A DNA stretch of 5,866 nt, taken from CAKZYD01 sp039814715. Lineage in GTDB: Bacteria; Pseudomonadota; Alphaproteobacteria; Sphingomonadales; CAKZYD01. Numbering within the stretch: position 1 is the first letter of the stretch; every line of letters begins with the position of its first letter. The notes under the pieces are model-generated. The model searched no databases. It worked only from the letters and a program-made list of their open reading frames with translations, and was not told where the DNA came from. The position numbers were made by a program, and so were the translations under genes. The DNA is taken from NCBI GenBank assembly GCA_039814715.1, contig JBCCAR010000065.1:1-5866 (forward strand). Reading direction: 5' to 3'. Of this stretch, positions 1-5,689 are shown in pieces.

Positions 1-388
1 CAGGGTAGCTGACCCAATAAGGCGTCGGAATGAGCACTTCATCGCCTGGGTTCAATGTCGCCATCATCGCGTTGTAGATGCTGTGCTTGCCGCCGCAGCT
101 AACGAAGATTTCATCTTGCGTATAGTCAAGCCCGTTTTGAACGCGAAACTTCTCCGCGATGGCCTCTTTAACCTCAGGCGTACCGCCCACAGCTGTATAT
201 TTCGTCTCACCGCGCTGAATGGCAGCAATTGCCGCAGCCTTAATATGGTCTGGGGTGTCAAAATCAGGCTCCCCTGCGCCAAGGCCGATCACATTCTTGC
301 CAGCGCGTTTTAGCTCGGCGGCTTTTTGTGTGACCGCCATCGTTGGCGATGGTTTAATGCGGGAAAGGGAATCAGAGAGAATGGACAC
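1..388 (-). CDS. aatA: Aspartate aminotransferase (class I/II PLP-dependent), N-terminal part; 3' end beyond window
   Basis: PLP-dependent transamination between aspartate and 2-oxoglutarate, giving oxaloacetate and glutamate, in the cytoplasm. The reverse-strand translation gives 129 codons that carry the family's N-terminal landmarks in order: SRIKPSPTMAVTQKA, then GLGAGEPDFDTPDHI (substrate-binding loop), then KYTAVGGTPEVKEAI, then NPGDEVLIPTPYWVSYP at the window edge. The catalytic PLP lysine and the C-terminal domain lie outside the window, so integrity cannot be judged. I chose the GTG at 388 because it gives VSILSDSLSRIKPS, matching the usual family N-terminus. A TTG at 412 would add eight codons (a Lys-rich MKKKK start) and has a better Shine-Dalgarno-like GAGG about 9 nt upstream. 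The next ATG, at 340, would cut off conserved residues. Family assignment is firm; the symbol follows rhizobial AatA, and some annotations call such genes aspC or aspB. Confidence 0.9.
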   Translation of the reverse strand, partial: MSILSDSLSRIKPSPTMAVTQKAAELKRAGKNVIGLGAGEPDFDTPDHIKAAAIAAIQRGETKYTAVGGTPEVKEAIAEKFRVQNGLDYTQDEIFVSCGGKHSIYNAMMATLNPGDEVLIPTPYWVSYP

Positions 389-505
389 CGGCGCAGCTTT
401 CTTTTTTTTCAAGCGAGACTGCCTCGCGTTTTAGGCGGATTGCGCTATGTTTCAAAGTATGAAAACGCTTTGCCAACAGAATTATTGCGATCAGGGCACC
501 TGAAA
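389..505. other. Divergent intergenic region between the aminotransferase and the GST-like gene
   Basis: This 117-bp gap must hold the start signals of both divergent genes. I see no convincing -35/-10 pair on either strand. It contains an 8-base T run (A run on the minus strand, 402-409) close to the aminotransferase start. It also contains a small perfect inverted repeat, TTTCA-N5-TGAAA (450-464), which could be an operator but could also arise by chance. Confidence 0.5.
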
Positions 506-1234
506 ATGACGGATCAACACACGCTCGTTTTATGGCAATATGCCATTTCCCCGTTTAGCGACAAGGTGCGGCGCGTGATGCATCTGAAGGGCCTGAGTTA
601 CACCGTACGTGAAGTCAAAATTTCTGAAACGGGGCGGCTTAAAAAAGTGTCACCGACTGGCAAGTTCCCTGTACTGGAAACAGCCGGCCGCTTCATTGTC
701 GATAGTACAGATATACTTGATCATTTGGAGACGCTTGCGCCTTCCCCAGGTACCATGCCGCAAGAACCGCGCGAAGCGGCCCTCGCCGTGATTTTTGAAG
801 ATTGGGCGGATGAAAGCCTCTACTTTTATGATCTCACAATGCGCGCTTGGCCGCAAAACATTGATTGGCTTTTAGACGACCTCTTTGTCGCGGAGGCGAA
901 AGGAATGAAGCAGTCTGTCCTGCGTTTCCTGATCCCCAAGGCGTTGCCCAAAACCACCAAGGCCCAAGGCCTGGGCCGAAAGGCACCCGAAAAGCTCAGC
1001 GCGGAGTTGCAGGTCTTGTTTGAAGGGCTCAATACGCTGGTCAGCGATGGCGGCTGGCTGGTTAGCACGCAGATGAGCCGGGCAGACATTGCAGTTCGCG
1101 CCATGACCTACGTCATCAACCGCGCGATCGAAGGCCGCGCCATCTTAGATCAGCTCCCTCATTTGCGGGCGTGGGAGACGAAAGTGGACGCCCTCACCTT
1201 GGCTGAGCCTGCAAACAATACCAGGCCATCTTAG
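506..1234 (+). CDS. Glutathione S-transferase family protein
   Basis: A 242-aa cytosolic protein of GST fold. The N-terminal thioredoxin-like domain covers roughly residues 5-76: a first beta strand (TLVLWQYAISPFSDKVR) with Ser15 where GSTs usually carry the catalytic or near-catalytic Ser/Cys, the cis-proline segment GKFPVLE (Pro55), and DSTDILDHLE (66-75), which corresponds to the glutathione gamma-glutamyl-binding Glu/Asp-Ser motif. The alpha-helical C-terminal domain (about 88-230) includes SRADIAV (191-197), the S-x-x-D N-capping box typical of GST helix 6. Length is normal or slightly long for the family. I chose ATG 506 because the thioredoxin fold begins right after it and AGGG (493-496) lies 9 nt upstream. 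The frame is open back to 326, but that extension overlaps the divergent aminotransferase gene and has no GST similarity. Substrate is unknown; it may conjugate, reduce or isomerise. The gene stands alone in its direction. Confidence 0.85.
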   Translation: MTDQHTLVLWQYAISPFSDKVRRVMHLKGLSYTVREVKISETGRLKKVSPTGKFPVLETAGRFIVDSTDILDHLETLAPSPGTMPQEPREAALAVIFEDWADESLYFYDLTMRAWPQNIDWLLDDLFVAEAKGMKQSVLRFLIPKALPKTTKAQGLGRKAPEKLSAELQVLFEGLNTLVSDGGWLVSTQMSRADIAVRAMTYVINRAIEGRAILDQLPHLRAWETKVDALTLAEPANNTRPS

Positions 1235-1238
1235 CAGA

Positions 1239-1673
1239 TCAGCAATCGCCAATCCGCTTTGCATCGGCCTGCATTTCCATAGTCATGTCGGCATCTGAAG
1301 CCGTAAACTTGCCATCCATGCTGTAGCTATTGGCGCCAAAACTGATGTCGTATTGACCGCTCACCGTCCCCATTTCGCCGCCTTTGCAGGTAAAGGCGAA
1401 ATCCATTTTTTTGTCTGACATGTCGAGGTTTTGGATCGTACAGTCAGCGCCTGGCGCCATTTGTTCTGCGATGTCTTCCGCCTTCATGTCGGTTTGCTCT
1501 TGCGTCACACACTGCGTGTTATTGACGGGCATCCCTTGCGGCATCATCGGCATCTTCATTTTGCCCGTGATCTCGTATTTTCCCGGCTGTAGCTGAAAGC
1601 CATCGGCCACGGCAGCGCCCGCAAAGGATGCAGTCACAGCAGCGATAGCTGCCATACCAATAAGATGCTTCAT
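1239..1673 (-). CDS. Secreted DUF3617 domain protein, Met-rich
   Basis: A 144-aa exported protein of unknown function. Residues 1-23 form a signal peptide: basic start MKHL, a hydrophobic core rich in Ala, and a cleavage site AVA|DG. The mature part has the DUF3617 pattern: LQPGKYEITGKMKMP near the start, NTQCVT (Cys55), DCTIQNL (Cys78), FTCKGG (Cys96), a beta-rich GQYDISFG segment, and the typical RIGDC end (Cys144). The four cysteines would allow two periplasmic disulfides. It is unusually rich in Met, including the cluster at 39-48 and MTMEM at 130-134. ATG 1673 was chosen because it starts the signal peptide and has AAGGGA about 9 nt upstream. The frame stays open further upstream, but that stretch overlaps the dehydrogenase gene and has no secreted-protein character. 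It lies 44 bp downstream of the dehydrogenase on the same strand, so the two are probably co-transcribed. Confidence 0.85.
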   Translation of the reverse strand: MKHLIGMAAIAAVTASFAGAAVADGFQLQPGKYEITGKMKMPMMPQGMPVNNTQCVTQEQTDMKAEDIAEQMAPGADCTIQNLDMSDKKMDFAFTCKGGEMGTVSGQYDISFGANSYSMDGKFTASDADMTMEMQADAKRIGDC

Positions 1674-1699
1674 GGGTGAGTTCCCTTTCTTAAACATAC

Positions 1700-1717
1700 G
1701 CCTGTTTATACGCAGGC
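1700..1717 (-). other. Small stem-loop between the dehydrogenase and DUF3617 genes
   Basis: GCCTG and CAGGC form a 5-bp stem around an 8-nt loop, starting directly after the TAA stop of the upstream dehydrogenase gene. No T run follows on the minus strand, so it is not an intrinsic terminator as it stands. It could be a weak processing or attenuation element between two genes of one transcript, or chance. Confidence 0.25.
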
Positions 1718-2857
1718 TTATCTGTATCTGAGTTGAACACCCTCTTGTGTCAAATCTTTGACGCTTGGCGCGCCTAGCAATGTCATTGCGCGCCCCAATT
1801 CTGATTTTAAAATGTCCAAAGCGCGCGCAACGCCCGCTTCTCCTGCGCCAGCAAGGCCGAACAAATAGGGCCGCGCAAAACTCACTGCGTCCGCGCCCAA
1901 ACACAGCGCCTTTACAATATCAGTCCCGCGCCGTATCCCGCCATCCAGTACCAGCGCAGCATCTTCCCCCACGGTCTCGCGAATGGCCGGCAGGGCTCTG
2001 ATGGGGGAGATATCGCTGTCCAACTGCCGCCCGCCGTGGTTGGAAATGGTGACGCCATCATAGCCGCATTCAAGCGCTTTGACGGCATCGCCGGGATGGA
2101 CGATCCCCTTCACAAAGGCAGGACCATCCCACATGTCGCGAAAGGCCTGAGCATCTTTCCATTCAAAGGTGGAATCGAGTTGTTTGCTGACAAATTCAAA
2201 TAAGCTCTCCCCGCCGCTATGGCCGGAAAGATTGGCATACCCAATCCTCGGCGACGTGAGATAATCCAATGTCCAACCCGGCCGAGTGAGCGCTTGTAAA
2301 ACCTGCTTGGGCCGTATGACCGGCGGGATCGTCAACCCATTACGCCAATCGCGCTCACGGTTGCCATGCACCGGCAAATCAACGGTCAGCATCATAGCGT
2401 CAAAGCCTGCAGCCTTCGCCCGGGCCAGCATCTCCTTAACGAGCCCATGATCCTTCCAAACATAAAGCTGAAAGAACTTTGGCCCTTGTGTCTCCTGCGC
2501 GAAGTCTTCGATTGAAACAGAGCTAAGTGTGGATAAGGAGCACGCCGCGCCGGCGGCACTCGCGGCGCGGGCAACGGCCCTTTCCCCGTCTTTATGAAAC
2601 AACCGGTTGCCTGCGCTTGGCCCGCAGAAGAAGGGGAGGGTTAAGTCGATGCCAGCCACATTAACGCTCAAATCAAGCGCGCTGCAGTCCACGAGAGATC
2701 GATGCACCAAGTCAATATCGCTAAAGTCGTTATTATTTCGGGCCAGAGTAACTTCGTCGTCCGCCGCGCCGTCGATATAGTCGAACACCATCTTATGCGC
2801 GCGGCGCTTTGCTAAACGGCGCAGATCAGCGATATTGTAGCAGTCGTCAAGTCCCAT
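1718..2857 (-). CDS. FMN-dependent alpha-hydroxy-acid dehydrogenase/oxidase (LldD/MdlB/glycolate oxidase family)
   Basis: Oxidises an L-2-hydroxy acid (lactate, glycolate, mandelate or similar) to the 2-oxo acid using FMN, passing electrons to quinone, cytochrome or oxygen. The 379-aa protein has family length and a complete active site: Tyr27 in FDYIDGAADDE, Tyr132 in QLYVWKD, Asp160 and Arg168 in TVDLPVHGNRERD, Lys250 in FVKGIVHPGDA, and the catalytic base His274 with Arg277 in ISNHGGRQLD. The FMN-phosphate loops DGGIRRGTDIVKALCLGAD (305-323) and FARPYLFGLA (327-336) follow. The second reads ARP where most members have GR. ATG 2857 fits the family start; an in-frame TTG at 2866 would add three residues. 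Neither has a clear Shine-Dalgarno sequence. Substrate and electron acceptor cannot be told from sequence alone, so no symbol is given. It is divergent from uvrB and lies upstream of the DUF3617 gene. Confidence 0.9.
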   Translation of the reverse strand: MGLDDCYNIADLRRLAKRRAHKMVFDYIDGAADDEVTLARNNNDFSDIDLVHRSLVDCSALDLSVNVAGIDLTLPFFCGPSAGNRLFHKDGERAVARAASAAGAACSLSTLSSVSIEDFAQETQGPKFFQLYVWKDHGLVKEMLARAKAAGFDAMMLTVDLPVHGNRERDWRNGLTIPPVIRPKQVLQALTRPGWTLDYLTSPRIGYANLSGHSGGESLFEFVSKQLDSTFEWKDAQAFRDMWDGPAFVKGIVHPGDAVKALECGYDGVTISNHGGRQLDSDISPIRALPAIRETVGEDAALVLDGGIRRGTDIVKALCLGADAVSFARPYLFGLAGAGEAGVARALDILKSELGRAMTLLGAPSVKDLTQEGVQLRYR

Positions 2858-2903
2858 GGGCTGCAACGCTATAGCTGCGGCAAATCAGATGCAAGCAGCG
2901 CTT

Positions 2904-2918
2904 GTTCCCCGCTCGTTC
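2904..2918 (+). promoter_or_regulatory. LexA operator (SOS box) upstream of uvrB
   Basis: The sequence reads GTTC-CCCGCTC-GTTC, a perfect match to the alphaproteobacterial LexA consensus GTTC-N7-GTTC. It ends 18 nt before the uvrB ATG, within the 79-bp gap shared with the divergent dehydrogenase. Since uvrB is a classic SOS gene, the position strongly supports LexA repression relieved by RecA after DNA damage. It may also affect the divergent gene, whose start is 46 nt from the other side of the box. Confidence 0.88.
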
Positions 2919-2936
2919 TATGCCATATGGTAAAGC

Positions 2937-5111
2937 ATGAGCATTCAAATCCGCACCTCGCTAGAAGACATCGATCAGTCCGCTGATTTCGTCCCCCATA
3001 AACCAGATCGGCCGGAGAAATCGGAAGGCGGGAAAGCCTTTGTGATGGATACCGAGTTCACGCCGTCAGGCGATCAACCGACCGCTATTGCTGAGCTTGT
3101 AGAAGCAGCTCAGGCGGGAGAGAGTGATCAGGTTCTGCTGGGCGTGACCGGCTCCGGCAAAACCTTCACAATGGCAAAGGTGATTGAAGAGACGCAGCGC
3201 CCTGCCCTCATCCTGGCGCACAATAAAGTCTTGGCAGCCCAGCTTTATAGTGAGTTCAAGGGCTTTTTCCCTGACAACGCTGTCGAGTATTTCGTCAGCT
3301 ATTATGACTATTACCAGCCCGAAGCCTATGTGCCTCGCTCTGACACCTATATCGAGAAAGAAAGCTCGGTGAACGCACAGATCGACCGCATGCGCCACTC
3401 CGCCACTCGGTCTCTTTTAGAGCGGGACGATGTGATCATCGTTGCGTCCGTCTCATGCATTTATGGTATCGGCTCGGTCGAAACCTATGCCGCCATGACG
3501 TTCAAGGTGCTTGAAGGCGACATCATAGACAGCCGCGATCTAATCCGTAAGCTTGTGGCGCTGCAATACAAGCGCAATGACCAAGCCTTTCAGCGCGGGA
3601 CCTTCCGCGTGCGTGGCGACGTGGTGGAGCTGTTCCCATCGCATTATGAAGACCGTGCCTGGCGCTTTGATTTCTTTGGCGATGAAGTGGAAAAAATCAC
3701 CGAGTTTGATCCGCTGACGGGCAAAGTCTCCAACGGCATGAAGCAAGTGAAAATCTACGCCAACAGCCATTATGTGACGCCCGGCCCGACCATGGACCAG
3801 GCCATGCACGCCATCAAACACGAGCTTACCGAGACGCTCAAGCAGTATGAAGCAGAAGGCAAACTGCTGGAAGCCCAGCGCCTGGAGCAGCGCACGCAGT
3901 TTGATCTGGAGATGATTGCAGCAACGGGCTCCTGCGCCGGCGTGGAAAACTATTCGCGCTTTTTGACCGGCCGTTTGCCGGGAGAACCGCCGCCCACATT
4001 GTTTGAATATCTGCCAGACAACGCTCTATTGTTCGTGGATGAAAGCCATCAGACAGTTCCGCAAATTGGCGCCATGGAGCGCGGCGATAGACGGCGCAAG
4101 GTAACGTTGGCGGAATATGGCTTCCGCCTGCCCAGCTGCGTCGATAACCGCCCACTGAAATTCACCGAATGGAACGCCATGCGCCCGCAAAGCGTCTATG
4201 TCAGCGCCACGCCTGGCCCCTGGGAGCTGGAGCGCACAGACGGCGTCTTCACCGAGCAAGTCATCCGCCCAACGGGTCTCATTGATCCGCCAACAGAAAT
4301 TCGCGATGTGGAAACGCAGGTCGACGACGTCATCCACGAAGCATTGGAGACGGCTAAGCAAGGCTACCGCAGCCTCGTTACCGTGCTAACGAAAAAGATG
4401 GCGGAGGACCTGACCGAGTACATGCACGAACAAGGCGTGCGCGTGCGCTACCTCCATTCAGACATCGACACGCTCGAACGCATCGAAATCATCCGCGACC
4501 TGCGCATTGGCGCCTTTGATGTCCTGATTGGTATTAACCTGCTGCGCGAAGGCCTCGACATCCCCGAAGTCGGCCTGGTCGCCATTCTGGATGCAGATAA
4601 AGAAGGCTTCCTGCGCTCAGAAACGTCCCTCATCCAAACCATCGGCCGCGCCGCCCGCAATGTCGATGGCCGCGTGCTGCTCTACGCTGACACTATCACC
4701 GGCTCCATGGAGCGCGCCCTGGCCGAAACCAAGCGCCGCCGCGAAAAGCAGATCGCCTATAACGAAGAACACGGCATCACGCCTACGTCTGTGAAGAAAA
4801 ACATCGCCGACATCATGAAAGACGCCAGCCAAGGCGACTATCTCACCCCCGAGATTGACGACGAGAATTCCAACATGGTCGGCCACAACCTCAAAGCCTA
4901 TATCGCCGACCTCGACAAGCAGATGAAAGACGCAGCGGCCGATCTGGAATTCGAAACCGCCGCCCGGCTGAGGGATGAGATTAAGCGCCTGGAAGCCTCG
5001 GAACTTGGCCTGCCCCTGGACCAGCAGATGCTGGCCGAGAAGCCGCGTTCGAAGAGCGGGATGCCTGGGACAAGTACCAAGAAGGCTAAGATGCGGCGGA
5101 AGCGGTTTTGA
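2937..5111 (+). CDS. uvrB: UvrB, excinuclease ABC subunit B
   Basis: Damage-verifying helicase-like subunit of UvrABC nucleotide excision repair: it is loaded by UvrA, clamps the lesion and recruits UvrC for incision. All UvrB landmarks are present in the 724-aa product: EFTPSGDQPTAI (40-51), Walker A GVTGSGKT (69-76), the beta-hairpin that inserts between the strands, with YYDYYQPEAYVP (122-133), the UvrA-interacting domain 2 (about 180-270), Walker B VDESH (367-371), YVSATPGPWEL (421-431), helicase motifs in domain 3 including INLLREGLDIPEVG (533-546) and QTIGRAARN (567-575), and the C-terminal UvrC-binding UVR motif (about 650-687, coiled-coil hairpin). A basic tail ends the protein. ATG 2937 gives a ~35-residue N-terminal extension of the kind seen in this class. 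A second in-frame ATG lies at the VMDTEF segment (Met37). The upstream AGGAGG-like signal is weak (GGTAAAG). The LexA box indicates SOS induction. No clear terminator follows. Confidence 0.98.
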   Translation: MSIQIRTSLEDIDQSADFVPHKPDRPEKSEGGKAFVMDTEFTPSGDQPTAIAELVEAAQAGESDQVLLGVTGSGKTFTMAKVIEETQRPALILAHNKVLAAQLYSEFKGFFPDNAVEYFVSYYDYYQPEAYVPRSDTYIEKESSVNAQIDRMRHSATRSLLERDDVIIVASVSCIYGIGSVETYAAMTFKVLEGDIIDSRDLIRKLVALQYKRNDQAFQRGTFRVRGDVVELFPSHYEDRAWRFDFFGDEVEKITEFDPLTGKVSNGMKQVKIYANSHYVTPGPTMDQAMHAIKHELTETLKQYEAEGKLLEAQRLEQRTQFDLEMIAATGSCAGVENYSRFLTGRLPGEPPPTLFEYLPDNALLFVDESHQTVPQIGAMERGDRRRKVTLAEYGFRLPSCVDNRPLKFTEWNAMRPQSVYVSATPGPWELERTDGVFTEQVIRPTGLIDPPTEIRDVETQVDDVIHEALETAKQGYRSLVTVLTKKMAEDLTEYMHEQGVRVRYLHSDIDTLERIEIIRDLRIGAFDVLIGINLLREGLDIPEVGLVAILDADKEGFLRSETSLIQTIGRAARNVDGRVLLYADTITGSMERALAETKRRREKQIAYNEEHGITPTSVKKNIADIMKDASQGDYLTPEIDDENSNMVGHNLKAYIADLDKQMKDAAADLEFETAARLRDEIKRLEASELGLPLDQQMLAEKPRSKSGMPGTSTKKAKMRRKRF

Positions 5112-5157
5112 AGGTGATGTCAGGCGCTCTTTCTTTTTGGATTTTTTCGGATAGATA

Positions 5158-5186
5158 TTGACTAATTTATCCTTATTGGTTATTTT
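5158..5186 (+). promoter_or_regulatory. Sigma70-type promoter for the 157-aa hypothetical gene
   Basis: TTGACT (5158-5163, five of six to the -35 consensus) is followed by exactly 17 bp and TATTTT (5181-5186, four of six to the -10). The expected start site is near 5193, giving a ~23-nt leader with AGGA at 5201-5204, 11 nt before ATG 5216. The surrounding gap is clearly more AT-rich than the genes around it. This suggests that the downstream gene is transcribed on its own rather than by read-through from uvrB. Confidence 0.6.
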
Positions 5187-5215
5187 CTAGATACCACTCT
5201 AGGAAATATCCTTTC

Positions 5216-5689
5216 ATGCACTTCAAAACCCTTTCAGATTGGATGCGCGCTCCTGGCGGCGGCACCATCGACACAGAACTTCTAGGCCTGAAGCAAGAAA
5301 TCGATGCGCTGCAGCTTAAGTTTGTTGCCCTTCGGCGCGAACGACAGTTCAACGACCTGATGCGTCAACTTGAGGCCGCTGAGCGTAGCGGAAAAACCCA
5401 TAAACGATGGATCAGCGAACGCAGATCAACGTCCAGGCGCTCGCATGCCAGAGCGCACAATCAAGTCGTACCAATTCGCGGGTATTTTCAGGTCGGCAAT
5501 GAACGTTTGTTCTTACCCGGTGACCCCAACGCCTCTTGGTCTGAGACAGCCAATTGCGGATGTACGGTTGTCTTTGAGAGGCAAATCGAGCCACGGGTAA
5601 CACTAACTTCCCAAGTAAACGAGTATATCAACATTAAGCTTTCAGGCGTGTCTGACACAGGCCTAGAGCGTTTTCATATTGAGTGTTGA
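5216..5689 (+). CDS. Hypothetical protein with a diverged phage Mu F/SPP1 gp7-like minor-head C-terminal motif
   Basis: A 157-aa protein with no full-length family I recognise. Residues ~20-58 are charged and helical, possibly a short coiled coil. Residues ~61-120 resemble the C-terminal end of phage head morphogenesis proteins of the Mu F/SPP1 gp7 type, which usually show K-W-I-S...R-x-SH...GQ-x-VP...F-x-VGG...L-x-x-PGDP...NCRCT. Here the corresponding elements are KRWIS (63-67), RRSH (74-77, His at 77), NQVVP (82-86), FQVGNERL (91-98), PGDP (101-104) and NCGCTV (113-118). The big N-terminal portal-contacting domain of those proteins is missing. NCRC has become NCGC and the R-D-x-R-V-R segment is degraded. 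The last few residues (from about 150) may be encoded by the end of the neighbouring IS630 element. ATG 5216 has AGGA 11 nt upstream and its own promoter. It may be a prophage remnant or a domesticated fragment. That it is expressed as a gene is likely but not proven. Confidence 0.6.
   Translation: MHFKTLSDWMRAPGGGTIDTELLGLKQEIDALQLKFVALRRERQFNDLMRQLEAAERSGKTHKRWISERRSTSRRSHARAHNQVVPIRGYFQVGNERLFLPGDPNASWSETANCGCTVVFERQIEPRVTLTSQVNEYINIKLSGVSDTGLERFHIEC

Noticed and set aside
450..464. TTTCA-N5-TGAAA inverted repeat as an operator for the GST or aminotransferase gene
   Set aside because: Arms of 5 bp in AT-rich sequence are expected by chance; kept only as a note on the intergenic region.
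326..505. N-terminal extension of the GST-like reading frame from 326
   Set aside because: It overlaps the divergent aminotransferase start, has no GST similarity, and the thioredoxin fold begins right after ATG 506, which has a Shine-Dalgarno sequence.
1674..1904. Upstream extension of the DUF3617 reading frame
   Set aside because: It runs through the 3' end of the dehydrogenase gene in another frame, is Arg/Cys-rich with no pattern, and would bury the clear signal peptide at 1673.
3066..4886. Several open frames of 60-110 codons antisense to uvrB
   Set aside because: They are shadows of a highly conserved gene; none has a recognisable motif or a ribosome binding site that I can support.
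5112..5157. Possible intrinsic terminator after uvrB (T-rich stretch)
   Set aside because: There are T runs but no stable stem in front of them.
5370..5603. Alternative frames on both strands inside the 157-aa gene
   Set aside because: No known motifs and no start signals; the plus-frame 5216-5689 has promoter, Shine-Dalgarno sequence and a family-like motif.
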